Assembly: GCA_029964075.1 (NCBI GenBank)
Contig: CM057135.1
Coordinates: forward strand, 19,928,863 to 19,992,862
Length of the DNA: 64,000 bases
Origin: Patiria pectinifera
Lineage: Eukaryota; Echinodermata; Asteroidea; Valvatida; Asterinidae
Direction of reading: 5' to 3'
Part shown: positions 45,177 to 57,141 of the stretch, one piece after another
Layout of the letters: the number at the start of each line of letters is the position of its first letter
How positions within the stretch are numbered: the stretch's first letter is position 1
Position numbers and translations under genes: made by a program
Notes under the pieces: model-generated
Database searches by the model: none
Told to the model about the DNA's origin: nothing
What the model saw: only the letters and a program-made list of their open reading frames with translations

Positions 45177-46871
45177 AAAGTCACACCCAAGACTTGCACA
45201 TACTGCTTCGACATTTTGCAAGCTCGTGGCAGGCACTACATATTGGCTGGCGACTTCAATGCCTCGTCAGAACATCTTCCTTTAGCAGAAATGCATAGCT
45301 TTGCCCCAGCTGGTGCTTTTTGGCCACTGTCTTTGCTATGTTTATGTAATTGTTACATTTTTTTGCCACATGTTTTAAGCCTTTGTGTTTAGCCTCCCAG
45401 CGCATGGATGAATAGTTGGACAATTGCCCAACAAGCCGAATAATGCGAGGATAATGAAGTAAGTGGTGCTGCTTAGATATTAGTGTTACCTCTGGGAACA
45501 AATGCTTGAACAATCTATGGTGATCCGCAATTTTTCCTTTAAGCATATACGTTGCAGCACAACTTATGCTTGGCGCTAGCACCAGATGCTCAGTAGCTGA
45601 AGAAGCAATTCCTACACCTCTGAATTTTCACTGACTTTGTCGACAATGATTAGTGGCAGGTAGTTGAAGAGGCACTCTGTCTGGGCTGCTATTTGCCCAC
45701 TGCTTCCTTTGGGAATTGGCAATAATTTCACAGGGGCGATTCTTTGAGTTTGTAAACCCATAACTGAATGCGGCAATTCTACCATTTAATTCAACGAGGC
45801 TGAAGCAGTGCTGATGAATGAGTTTACTGACAACGAGCTTTATTTCCATGGGAATAACTCCCTCAAGAAGATCGTGCATTATATCTGGAACAAAGTTAAA
45901 TACCACATGGTAGTAACTGAGGTCGTTCAGAGAGCTATAACGGGAAACACCTGTCTGAAACAGATCACCAACTTCAACGTCTTGGGCATGGTTTTCCTCA
46001 TCTCTCAGTGAGGTTGTGTCCTCCTCCTCTTGACATATTTCCCTGTGCTCTTTGCAATGTCTACAAGGGTAGTTTGCAGTAAACCCTCTTGCGAAGCCCA
46101 ACATTGCATGCATTCCTAGGTTATCTCCTACTACTTGAAACAGTTTTGGATGCACATGCCCTGTAAATTCAGGGGTATCGATGTATATTCCATCATCATA
46201 TGCTCTTTGGAAGTCGTCCACTATGACCCTTTGAACACTGTCAATGCCATACTGTGCTATAAGCTTGCTCTTGGCTAGTGCTACGAGTAGAATGTTATCT
46301 AAACGGCTTTGGAACTTTCTAGGCGTGCACAATAACGACATATAAAATGCACATAACTTGTGGACACCTCTACGAGACCCTAAGGGGTTTGCTGGTTCCC
46401 ATTCATCACTATACAGCAATAACGGAAGAACAACAGATCCATCTTCTTTGAACATCTCTTCAAAAAACCTGCCATCTTGGTAGGACTTCAGAACTCCCGC
46501 TTCAGCATCTTCATTTCTTTGAAACTGTAATATAGCTCTCATCATGCCAGGTAATTGAAGGTACAGTTTCAAGACCTCTTGGACTGGAACATACTCAAAT
46601 GATTCACTTTTTCTCACTTGTTCCATTCGACCAGATGACCTGTTCAATACCGCTTTATATGTAACACCAAGAAACCTTTCCTGAGGCATCACAAGAACCC
46701 TAGTTCCTTTGCATACTTCTGTTGTTTGCATTCAGACTTAATATCTGTCAAAATGTCTTTCAGAAGGTCACATTCAGTAAGGGACGTTTCAAAAGACTTA
46801 TGGGTTAAACACCCATCCTCAAAGTCTTTCATCAGTAGGCCTACTTTAGACTTGATGTGATCAACTGTAGT

Positions 46872-46990
46872 TGTAGAAACTAGCTAGTCCAACAGAGGGC
46901 GCTATTGCAGTTTAATTGTGTTGAGCTATATACTTTCTGACTATTGGTGGCGCTGTTTCAAACCATGCCTTTATTGTTCCAAGTTACATG
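46872..46990 (+). repeat. BEL-2 5' LTR, first part (continues at 56156-56195)
   Basis: Aligns with the 3' LTR from 57142. The match continues after gypsy-2 as gaaaatctccattttgatgc at 56155 (57260 in the 3' LTR) and then stops at the integrase junction. Confidence 0.85.
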
Positions 46991-47841
46991 TGTAGTGATT
47001 AGAAATAATTTATTTGCTTTGCCCATAAGGTCAAATGAGGGCGCTGTTTAAGTTAACTGGTCAAACTTCCGCGAATTTGTTGAGGGGTTATGAGGATATA
47101 GAAATAGTACGTTCATCAGCTAGGTAAGGGGATATTTTGACGATAATAGATAACTGAAGGGTTCTATCTTTCATGAAGTGCTGTATTCTCAAAAGTAAAT
47201 TTCTGTTATTGTAAAATATGTGAATGTAGGATAGAGCAGATGATGTTTTTATCGTGTGCGCCTTAATACTAAACAACTGTTTACGTAAGCGGGTTTGGCG
47301 GGCACTCTCTCCGAGGTCTGGGTTTCACTACACTTGTGACAGCGGCAGATACCTTGTTTTTATCAATATCGGACCGATTTATTCCTACAGCCGATGGCTG
47401 GAAGGTATTGCTAGACACCAGAGGAAGGAGAGACAGCCCTGGAGCCCGTGCACTGGCTGGTATGGGATGCATTGAATTATTTTCATGTTATTTTTGGGGT
47501 TTTACTATCAACGAAAGTGTAATTTCCAAGACGCCGACCAGGTCAGAGGTCACATGTCATACATGTACATTATTGTGGGAAGGCTGCTGTATTTGCAATG
47601 GAGTTCTTTGTATCTGGGTTGAACTATGTAATTTTCTAGGGTTAATTTATTACTTGTACACACATGTATTATGATTTATGGGATACATGCACATGTATGT
47701 GAAGTTATGTGGGTTTATATTGATTTATTTTTAATGTATTTGATTACTAGGTTTTTTGTGATGAATGTAAGATAGACGAATAAATTTGATGTGATTGAAT
47801 CATCACCCCTGAACCTCGACTCCACACCGAGTTTCACTACA
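46991..47841 (+). repeat. gypsy-2 5' LTR (851 bp)
   Basis: Pairs with 55301-56151. Contains AATAAA at about 47780, shortly before the 3' end. Confidence 0.95.
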
Positions 47842-47844
47842 AAT

Positions 47845-47861
47845 TGGTAACACGGATGGGG
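47845..47861 (+). promoter_or_regulatory. gypsy-2 primer-binding site candidate
   Basis: TGGTAACACGGATGGGG starts 3 nt after the 5' LTR; TGG is the complement of a tRNA CCA end. The tRNA was not identified. Confidence 0.5.
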
Positions 47862-48306
47862 TGCTGAGTGCTGACCTAATGACCTGACTGAACGGGTGGA
47901 CGGTGACCTGAGCCTAGCGTAGGAGAACTGCGGGGAATTACATGCGTTTGCTGGGGAGGCAACGTGGACGGAGGCCGTAACAGTACCACTACCAGGGAGT
48001 CTGCAAGGGAACTACAGACAGTGGTTGCGGTAGACGGTTTGGAGTCATACGCATGGACTGTGTCATGTTTACTCGTACAGTTTAAATGTAAATCAGTAGT
48101 TACATTGTAGATTAGGTTGCCAGCAGTAAGTGGTCGTGATAACTGAAGAAACAAAAACAAAAACCAGCCAGTGCATTATTGGTTGAAAATACTGGGTAAT
48201 CTGCCAGTTAATTGGACCTAGTTAATTTAGCCGTGTTGATTGTAGAAATATTTTAGGCTGACCTTGGATTTTCGCGTGGGGTTTTGTGTACATCGTTTCT
48301 TGTGCT
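47862..48306 (+). other. gypsy-2 leader
   Basis: Untranslated region before gag, with no supported ORF. Confidence 0.6.
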
Positions 48307-49429
48307 ATGGCTGAGGCGGAGGCTGGCTTGGTTGAGCGTCTTGTTGCAGGCCTGACTGAGGCCATCAAGTCAAATTATAAGCCAACCACACAACGAGCGA
48401 TTAAATTAGCTAGGTTTAATGGCCGTCCAAGTAGGGCAGGGATCCTACCATTCTTGAGTGGATTGATGAGGTTGATATATATTGTCAACAATGCCATATC
48501 CCTGACTAAGAAAAAGCGCAGGTTGTCTATGATCACTTAGGGGGGTTGGCCCGGGATAAGGTTAAGTGTAACCCGTCAGTGAAAGGCGATTATAAGGCCT
48601 TGATGAGGCTACTTAACAGACAATTTGGGGCAGATGAAACTGTACAGTCGTTGCAAAAGTCACTGTATGAGCGTCATCAACTGGAAGATGAGTCCCTCAT
48701 GGACTATTCACGGTCTCTTATTAGGCTTTATGATAGTATAATTGAGGCTGGGAGTGAGGGAGAAAAAGAGGGATTGAAGGGACTTAAGGATAAAGTCCTC
48801 ATTAATCAGTTTGTAGCTGGGGCCAAGAACCAAAGCATGCGCTTAGAGCTACGGCGTCTCGAGTTGGCCACACCAGGGCAAAGTTTCAGTGCGCTGCGAG
48901 ATGCTGCTTTAGACCTATTCAGGGATATCGATAGGCCAAAGGTCAAACGAAGCCAGGTACGCCAAGTGGGCGTAGCACCGTTTGATGATCCTAATGAGGA
49001 AAATCAGGGGGGTTTGAATTGTGCTAATGATGTAGTTGAGGTGTCAGTGGAGGGCGTGGCCGCTCGTACTCCTAGTGGGGGCAGTTTCAAAAAGTGATGC
49101 AACAGCAAACAGAAATGATGAAGTGCATTAGGGATCAACAGGAACAGATTCTAAAACAACAAGAACAGCTCACAACCTTGATGGAACATGTGATCAAATG
49201 GTCAGATCCAAAACCATTTAATGTTGGTCAAGGGGGACGGCGCGTGGTGTGTTTCAGATGCAAGCGCCCCGGGCATATCAAGGCTAATTGTAGATTCGGT
49301 GGAAGTGGCCAAAGTTTGACAGCTAGCAGTAAGTCCTCTGGGAGACAGGGGCAATCGGATGGTGTTGGGTCACCATGTGATAAATCCACGGTTAGTGGTG
49401 AGTTAAACACAAGTCCTCCATCACTGTAG
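48307..49429 (+). pseudogene. gag: gypsy-2 gag and CCHC zinc knuckle
   Basis: ATG at 48307 (gctATGgctgag). The frame breaks near 48450; 48546-49097 carries the capsid core (DYKALMRLLNRQFGADE, YERHQLEDESLMDYSRSL, LINQFVAGAKNQSMRLEL); a one-base shift near 49090 leads to 49094-49429 with a Gln-rich coiled-coil stretch and the knuckle CFRCKRPGHIKANC. The residue pattern is a Ty3/gypsy gag. The two shifts look like decay: no slippery heptamer of the usual form sits at either one. Confidence 0.8.
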
Positions 49430-49559
49430 GCAAAGTGATGGAGGGAGTCTCTGAAATGGCCTCACCTGGGGACAAGGTGCATTGTGAAAGGGGGGAATTG
49501 TCTGAGCGTTCGGTAAATGAACTTCTTACTCACCTGGTACATAAAAGCCCTTCAGTTAA

Positions 49560-50629
49560 TGTGACTTTAGCTTGAGTTCCGGTAACTTGTATACTAGATA
49601 CAGGAGCTGAAACCTCCCTTATGAGCTCATCTTTTTTTAGCAAACATTTGTCGGATAAGATGAGTGGGCCCGAACCAGTGGGCCGGTACCTGCGGGTATA
49701 TGGGGTAGGTCACTTAGGGACCGTGACCATTCAGCCCCGGTATGAAAAGGGCCCCCTTTAAGCTTGTCCCCTCCGTAGAAGTCCTTTTGTACCGTCCAAG
49801 CTACCGGCCCAGGAGCTGGTCCGGTTGCTAATCAGGAACTCCTCTATCCTGGGGTCTATTGTTTGCAAGTATTGGCAAATGTAATATATCCCAGAAGAAA
49901 CCTGCTTGTGGTTTTCATCTCTCAGCGCGAAACAATAGAACACTTTCGACGGCACAGATCAAAACCCATGCCATGCGGTTTCGGGCACAATGGGACCGTA
50001 AATTACCGAAGAGTTTGGAAGGATTTTATCTTTAACCCGATTAGTCTGCTATTGTTCTGTTTAGAACGTTCTCCAAAGGGCAATAAATTGATGCTCTGGA
50101 CCGGACGAGGTACCGGGGGGCCCTTTTCATACCAGGGCTGAATGGTCACGGTTCCTTAGAGCTGCCTGTGGAGGGATATGTGGAGGTCCCAATGGTGGTG
50201 CATAACCACACAGTAATGGCACATTTTCTAGTTGTGAGAGACCCATCACAGTGTGGGGTGGGGGGCAGGAAGAGCACGGTACTAATCGGTTGTATTGTAC
50301 TAGAGCTGTTGAAGGGCATAGCGATTGACTCGAAAGTGCAAGATGCAGAAGCTTTGAGTGTTGCTCTGCAGTGGTACCGTCTCGCAAGAGAACCACATGA
50401 TCAAGATCGACACAAATCTAATAAGGGATTAAAGAAACCGGTGTCTGTGCGCACTCGTGGACAACCAATGACTGTCCCTCCCAGGCAGGTGCAAACCATT
50501 AAATGCCAGATTAGAGCCCCAGTTGAGGATTTCAGAGACAAAATGATTCTTGTGGATAGTCATTTGACAGAGAGTGGAGAAATAAATGAGGGGAGCGGAA
50601 GGAACAACAAACGTTTCCCCAACCCTTAG
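49560..50629 (+). pseudogene. pol: gypsy-2 protease region, split by a TIR element
   Basis: A TGA at about 49574 precedes the active-site box ILDTGAETSLM. The frame runs to 49717, is interrupted by the 437-bp element, and resumes at 50155 (LPVEGYVEVPMVV). The downstream protease-RT linker continues to 50629, where the frame shifts to that of 50586 onward. Confidence 0.8.
49718..50154. mobile_element. 437-bp non-autonomous TIR element
   Basis: Terminal inverted repeats of about 38-40 bp begin G(G/A)ACCGTGACCATTCAGC and continue to a GGGCCCCC run on each side. CTTAG is duplicated exactly (49713-49717 and 50155-50159). One CTTAG without the element keeps the gypsy-2 frame open, so the insertion is precise. 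No transposase. The superfamily is unknown; 5-bp duplications occur in only a few superfamilies. Confidence 0.85.
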
Positions 50630-53600
50630 GGTATACAATTCTTGTGGGATTACTGATGGTCGCTTTGTAAATATTCTAGTTGCTAATCTTGGGACCCAGG
50701 CATTGGTTATTCCTCCCCACACAAAGTTGGCACAAGCTACTGTGGTATCCTCTGAACAAATTTGGCTGGAGGAAGAGATAAGTGCATTACAGGTATCTGT
50801 GCATGAAGTTTTGGTTGAAGACGTAGGTGACCATGTTGAGGTCGGGCCCACGCCCAAGTCTGATGTGTCAGTGGACACATCAGAACCTTCCTCACAAGAG
50901 ACTTTTGTAGTTAGGGATGGAACCCAATACCAGTTACGCCCAGGATTAACCTTTTCCTCTTGTAGTTTGGATGAAAATCAGAAAGAGCAGTTGGTGTGGC
51001 TAGTGCAGAAACATGACACAAAATTATCTAAACACCAGTATGATGTAGGCTGCTGTGATACGATACCTCATGTAATTCGTACTGTAGACAACATACCAAT
51101 TGGCCAGCCTTACCGTAGGATTCCACCCAGGAATTTGCAGGAAGTGAGGGAACTCCTGCAACGACTACTAGATCAGGGCATCATAAAGTGCAGTGCGAGC
51201 CCATATGCCAGCCCGATTGTACTCGTTCGAAAAAAAGATGGGAGCCTGCGATTATGCATTGATTACAGGCGCTTAAATGCAAAAAGGGTGCGCGATTCGT
51301 TCCCCCTTCCCCGCATAGAAGAGTTCCTGGAGGCACTCCAAGTTGCCAAGTATTTCTCCTCCATGGATTTGGCTGATGGCTACCACCAGGTAGTTATTGA
51401 TCCCGAGTCCGTGGAGAAGACTGCATTCAGGGTACCTTTCGGACTGTTTGAGTTTACCCGTATGCCATTCGGGCTAGTCAATGCCCCTGGAACGTTCCAA
51501 CGAGTAATGGAGATGTGTCTTGGGGACATGAACTTGTCAGAGCTCCTCATTTACTTGGATGATAAACTTGTGTACTCGTCCACTTTTGAAGAGCACCTTC
51601 AAAGGTTGGACAAGGTGTTCACACGCATTGAGGAGTTTTGGTTGAAAATAAAGGGGAAGAAATGTCAGTTTCTTCCAGGATCATGTTTCATTTTTGGCCA
51701 TGTGGAAACAGTCAGGGAATATCGGTGGACAATGACAAAATCCAAAAGGTTAGGGACTGGCCTGTGCCACAGAATGCAGCAGTTGCGATCCTTTTTAGGG
51801 CTGGCAGGGTACTGTAGGAGATTCGTCCTAAACTTCTCCCGTTTGGCAGCACCGCTACATGCAATAATACCTCCAGTTCAGTGTAAAGGGAAAGTGCGGA
51901 AAAGTGTCCGAAAGTTTAAGTTGAGCACTGAAGCACAGGGCGCCTTTGACTCGCTCAAGTTGCCCCTCACTCAGGCCCCAGTGCTTGCATATCCAGATTT
52001 CTCGCGTGCATTTGTTCTCGAAGTTGATAATTCTCTACAGGGTTTGGGTGCATGTTTGGCACAAGACGATTTAGAAGGAAATAGACACCCTGTTGCATAT
52101 GCCAGCCGTGGTCTGAGGGGGGGGGGGCGGAGGCTAATTACCCAGACTACAGCTCATTCAAGTTAGAAATACTGGCTCTAAAGTGGGCTGTTGTGGATAA
52201 GTTTAGGGACCATCTCTTAGGGGTGCCCTTTACCATACTCACAGACAATAATCCACTCGCACATCTGCAAACCGCCAAGTTAGGGGCAAGTGAATTGCGC
52301 TCGGTGGCGCAATTAGCTGCATTCAATTTCGATGTGAAGTTTCGCTCGGGTCGTAGTAACCGGTGTGCGGACGCGCTTAGTCGTTATCCTAGTCAGAGCA
52401 CTGCAGAGATAGAGACAGTCATGCAGAGCAAGGTCCACTCTTGTGCAATTCCAATCCATGTTGCTGCAAATGCAGCCACTGTTACGCAGTCTGGTGGAGA
52501 CGCTCCTCCAGGAACTGCTGGTCCCCCAGGGTTGTTTCCGTCGTGGTCATCGGAACAAATGGCATCCCTCCAAAGGGATGACCCAGAGCTGGGGTTGGTG
52601 TGGGAACTGTGGGACAAAAGGTGGACCCCGGGAGAGGTATGCCTTGTGAGTTTACTACTTCACCAGAGTTAAAACTGTGGCTTGGACAGTGGTCTAGGGT
52701 TGTTGAAAGAAATGGTGTTCTGTGCCGGAGGGTGATGGACCCTGTACTTGGGGAGATTTTCCAAATTCTCCTACCCAAATGTCTACAGCTTAGGATAATG
52801 AAAGGTTGTCATGATGGCTGGGGTCACCAAGGGGTGACCCGTACCTGCTCTTTACTAAGGAGGAGAGTGTACTGGCCTCGAATGACGGCGGATGTCCGTC
52901 GTCATGTAAGCCGCTGCAAACTGTGTATAATTGCTAAGGCTTCACAGCCGCAACCTAGAGTCCCACTGAGGCATCTAGTAGCATTCCGACCACTCGAAAT
53001 ATTGGCAGTGGATTTTGTCAAAGTGGACAGGGGCCGTGGGGGTTACGAAGATATCCTCATCATGACGGATGTTTATACCAAGTTTTCACAGGCTGCACCC
53101 TGTAGGGACCAGTTGGCTGTTACTGTAGCGAAAGTCCTTAGGGACCAGTGGTTCACCAAATTTGGGATACCCAGTAGACTTCACAGCGATTAGGGACGCA
53201 ATTTTGAGGGGGAAATCGTGAGGGAATTATGTTTATTGTACGGGATTAGAAAATCCCGTACCACACCCTATCATCCGGAGGGAAACGCGCAAGCAGAGCG
53301 TTTTAATCGTACCCTGTTTGGATTGATTAAATCCCTCGATGAGCAAGACAGGCACAAATTGCCTGACCTTGTTTCCCATTTAGTTTTTGTATATAATGCT
53401 ACCCCCCATACAGCAACTGGCATTGAACCATATACCCTGATGTTCGGAAGAGAACCACTGATCCCTCTGGATCAAATGTTGGGGAGAACTGACTCAGATT
53501 GGGGACAAGAATTTGTTAGGGAGCAATCTCAGATGTTGAACCGTGCCTCGGAAATTGTGAGGGATAAAGTTGCTAAGACGGCAAGTCAAAACAAGGCAGC

Positions 53601-54069
53601 ATATGATGCTAGGGGGCGCACAGCAGTGAAACCAGTTGTACCAGGCTCGCAGGTACTCATGCGCAGATGTGCATTTTGGGGCCGTCACAAACTTCAAAAT
53701 AAATGCGATCCGTATATCGTGGTATGGGTAAATCAGCAAGGGGATGTGTGTTCCATTCGACCGGCTAAGGGAGGTGAACAGAAGACAGTAAATAGGAAAT
53801 ATTTACTGCTAGACCCTTTAGCAGAACCGGAGTCTGACAGTGGGGAAGAGTCCGAGGAGGATTCATTATGTGATGTTGTCGTGTCTGACACAGGTGGCTT
53901 GCCAGGCCGGCCTCCAGCTAATGGCTCTAGGGAAGAAGAGAGTGGAAAAGTAGGGGAGCCAGCTCAAGTCACTGGCCCAAGCTCTTCTGTTCCACTAAGA
54001 AGATCCGAAAGGGTGACAAAAGGGGTACACCGAAACCCATGTCGACTTCCCCGGTCAGCATTGCTTTGA
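50586..54069 (+). pseudogene. pol: gypsy-2 Pol: RT, RNase H, integrase
   Basis: 50586-52166 holds RT (ASPYASPIVLVRKKDGS, MPFGLVNAPGTFQRVM and the box YLDDKLVYS at 51552, with Lys where Ile/Val is usual). RNase H shows LEVDNSLQGLG with the Asp kept. A G-run at about 52119-52130 shifts the frame; 52193-52672 has LTDNNPLAHL and ADALSRYP. Another shift near 52640 leads to 52600-53193, with the integrase zinc finger (GWGHQGVTRTCS...CKLC) and the first Asp (LAVDFVKVD). A TAG at 53191 falls inside the HSD.GRNFE motif. 53218-54069 has TTPYHPEGNAQAERFN with the catalytic Glu. The tail is acidic. Confidence 0.9.
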
Positions 54070-54337
54070 ATTTGATAGAATCTTGTGTTTACTGTGATGT
54101 GACGACATCAGTTGGTGGATGGGTGTCGCTGGGGGTCTGTAACGTTTTGGAAGAAGGCTGGGGTATCCGGTTCTCTTAAGACCGACCAGATCCAGCGCTG
54201 CTCATTCGTACGATGTCGTCGCAGCTTAATTTTCACAATGTCAGATGACAGAGTTAAGTTAGTTACATGTAACTGGTATATTTTCCTATATTTTGGGGCC
54301 CAGGTTGGCTCTCCTTTTTATTCATGTTGTATTTACT

Positions 54338-54904
54338 ATGAGTTTTGTGCTATTTGGGCATAGTTTTGTCAAACGCCTTAATAAAAGGAGAAGATCTTTT
54401 TATGTAGCTTTGTCAGGTGGAACGTACGAGATTAAGTGTCTGGGGGAAGGGGGTATCACTATAGACCGAATAGAGAAAAACCCTTGACGATATTTGAGGC
54501 CACTTGGTATGATATCACCAAAGGTGCTAATCCTCGACTTAGGAACTAATGATCTCTGTGCAAGAGAAAATCAAACTGAGATAGTGCATGCCTCCTTATG
54601 CAATCTTATTAACGAATTTCCTAGGTGGAATATCAAACCTGACGTTATTGTATTTTTGCCTGTGCTGGCCCGCACTGGGGCCATGCGAAGCTCACAAGTC
54701 TCACTTGATGAATTTAATGAAGCATTTAACAGGTTGTTGGAGGGTTCCACATTTGTAGAAGATAGATGGTGGGTGTGGAAACACCGGGCCTTAAAAAACC
54801 CTGAGTACATCCTGGATGGTGTGCATCTGAACCCTGCAGGCATGGCTCACTATGACAGAACCCTCAGACAGTTAATCAAGTTTTTTGAATTCAGGATTCT
54901 GTGA
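54338..54904 (+). pseudogene. SGNH/GDSL-type hydrolase ORF at the 3' end of gypsy-2
   Basis: ATG 54338. The serine block reads LFGHSFVKRL (Ser codon 54362-54364), then a Gly-rich GGTY...GEGG stretch, then LILDLGTNDLC (block III GTND at 54542) and DGVHLNPAGM (catalytic Asp-x-x-His block at 54815). These are the canonical SGNH hydrolase blocks in order and at normal spacing (about 190 residues in all). One in-frame TGA (54485-54487) interrupts it. It follows pol by about 270 bp inside the element, where env-like genes usually sit. Such esterases are known in some CR1 LINE ORF1 proteins; its role here is unknown. Confidence 0.75.
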
Positions 54905-55286
54905 TTATAGTAACCTTTTTGACGTTGCTATGAGTGACGATGTGTTTGTCCTAACTCAAAGTTTGAGTATTGCCATATAAGTTCAGTTAAGATATTAGGA
55001 AGAAGGGTATATTTATATTGTATATGAGACCCGTCATGACGGGAGGGCTGTTTAAGTTATACCCTGCCAAAATTAACATTTTTTGTGCTTTAATGAAAGA
55101 GAATGTAATGAGCCTTAAAATAACGGGTCAGACAGCTCAATAGATAGTATGGTTTTAGAGTTATAACAATGTACATGTAAACAGAGCCAGATTGGTCGCA
55201 TTATGTTTTCTTGTCAACTGATCCCATTTTATTGCTGTTTTAAAAAAAGTGTTTTCCTAAATTGATCTCCAGGAGTATATCACCAA
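54905..55286 (+). other. gypsy-2 3' untranslated region
   Basis: No ORF. A direct/inverted acccgtcatgacggg palindrome lies at about 55029. Confidence 0.55.
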
Positions 55287-55300
55287 AAGAAGGGGAGAGA
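55287..55300 (+). promoter_or_regulatory. gypsy-2 polypurine tract
   Basis: agaaggggagaga directly precedes the 3' LTR start TGTAGTGATT. Confidence 0.85.
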
Positions 55301-56151
55301 TGTAGTGATTAGAAATAATTTATTTGCTTTGCCCATAAGGTCAAATGAGGGCGCTGTTTAAGTTAACTGGTCAAACGTCCGCGAATTTGTTGAGGGGTTA
55401 TGAGGATATAGAAATAGTACGTTCATCAGCTAGGTAAGGGGATATTTTGACGATAATAGATAACTAAGGGTTTCTATCTTTCATGAAGTGCTGTATTCTC
55501 AAAAGTAAATTTCTGTTATTGTAAAATATGAGAATGTAGGATAGAGTAGATGATGTTTTTATCGTGTGCGCCTTAATACTAAACAACTGTTTACGTAAGC
55601 GGGTTTGGCGGGCACTCTCTCCGAGGTCTGGGTTTCGCTGCACTTGTGACAGCGGTAGATACCTTGTTTTTATCAATATCGGACCGAGTTATTCCTACAG
55701 CCGATGGCTGGAAGGTATTGCTAGACACCAGAGGAAGGAGAGACAGCCCTGGAGCCCGTGCACTGGCTGGTATGGGATGAATTGAATTATTTTCATGTTA
55801 TTTTGGGGGTTTTACTATCAACGAAAGTGTAATTTCCAAGACGCCGACCAGGTCAGAGGTCACATGTCATGCATGTACATTATTGTGGGAAGGCTGCTGT
55901 ATTTGCAATGGAGTTCTTTGTATCTGGGTTGAACTATGTAATTTTCTAGGGTTAATTTATTACTTGTACACACATGTATTATGATTTATGGGATACATGC
56001 ACATGTATGTGACGTTATGTGGGTTTATATAGATTTATTTTTAATGTATTTGATTACTAGGTTTTTTGTGATGAATGGAAGATAGACGAATAAATTTGAT
56101 GTGATTGAATCTTCACCCCTGAACCTCGACTCCACACCGAGTTTCACTACA
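55301..56151 (+). repeat. gypsy-2 3' LTR (851 bp)
   Basis: Equal in length to the 5' LTR with scattered substitutions; followed by the CATG target duplicate and then the rest of the BEL-2 5' LTR. Confidence 0.95.
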
Positions 56152-56198
56152 CATGAAAATCTCCATTTTGATGCTGAAAAGTGTATTTTTCATCAAAG

Positions 56199-57052
56199 AT
56201 GGCTGACTTACCAAAGTCTCGTTTGCGACTACATAAACCCCCCTTTTTCTCCACTGGTATGGACTGTTTTGGTCCATTTCGAGTGAAGATTGGCCGACGT
56301 CAGGAGAAGCGTTGGGGCTTGATCTTCAAGTGCATGACAACCCGGGCTCTCCACCTCGAGCTTGTCGAGTCTCTTGACACAGACCACTTCTTGATGGCAT
56401 ATCGAAGATTCGCCTCCCGTAGGGGTGTACCTCACCAATTATTGAGTGACTGCGGTACCAACTTCAAAGGAGCTGAGTCGGAGATTCAACAGGCCCTGAA
56501 GGAAATGGAGCCAGCATTGGTTCAGCGCCTTGCCCAATACAGGGTCGTGTTCAGGTTCAATCATCCCAATGCGCCACATTTCGGAGGACTGTGGGAACGT
56601 GAAGTGCGATCCGTCAAAAACGCTCTTAGAGGTGTACTTGGAGACCGGACTGTTTCAGAGGCTGTGCTGCGCACAGTCCTCACCGAAGTTGAAGGGATCC
56701 TGAACTCTAAGCCCCTTGGCTATGCGTCTTCGAAGATTGCTGATGTTGACCCAGTTACCCCCAACATGCTTCTCATGGGGCGGCGGGACCCTGCACTTCC
56801 CATGGTAGTCTATGATGAGTCAGTGTTCAGGGGTCGTCGCAGTTGGCGTCACAGTCAAGTAACTGCAGATCAGTTCTGGCGACAGTTTGTACGGTCCTAC
56901 CTCCCTACCTTGCAGGCTCGCCAAAAGTGGAATCGGGAGTCGAAAACCTCTCTGTTGGAGATGTCGTGATGATTGCTGACCCGCAACTAACTCGATCCCA
57001 GTGGCCAGTTGGCAAGGTTGACGAGTTACTTCTGTATGGCCACAGTTTCTGA
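56199..57052 (+). pseudogene. pol: BEL-2 integrase
   Basis: ATG 56199. 257 codons stay open to 56969: GMDCFGPFRV (first Asp), SDCGTNFKG (second Asp), APHFGGLWEREVRSVK (Glu), SKPLGYASS and MGRRDPALP. A one-base shift near 56940 moves the C-terminal VGDVVMIADP into the frame ending at 57052. The D-D-E triad is intact. The protein starts only a few bases after the deleted 5' LTR, so the LTR promoter could drive it. Homologous to the BEL-1 integrase at 36390-37302. Confidence 0.85.
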
Positions 57053-57141
57053 TCCCAAGTGTTTAACCGTAACCGTTTCCAGTAGTATAGTGTTAGGGTT
57101 CCTGTTATTATGCAAATTTCTGTTTGAAATTTGGGGGCGGC

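Larger units (their letters stand above)
46991..56151 (+). mobile_element. Ty3/gypsy LTR retrotransposon with extra hydrolase ORF (gypsy-2)
   Basis: LTRs of 851 bp each (46991-47841 and 55301-56151) start TGTAGTGATT and end TTTCACTACA. The target duplicate CATG lies at 46987-46990 and 56152-56155. Order: gag, CCHC knuckle, protease, RT, RNase H, integrase, then a 3' SGNH-hydrolase-like ORF. By eye the LTRs differ at roughly 15-20 sites. Several frameshifts and stops make this copy inactive, and a 437-bp TIR element sits in the protease region. Confidence 0.95.

Noticed and set aside
44973-45236. Minus-strand ORF at 44973-45236 as a separate gene
   Set aside because: It is mostly the MITE hairpin sequence read through from the transposase pseudogene.
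53191-53193. Programmed stop readthrough in gypsy-2 integrase
   Set aside because: The TAG falls within the conserved motif around the second catalytic Asp, and other stops and frameshifts surround it; it is a decay mutation.
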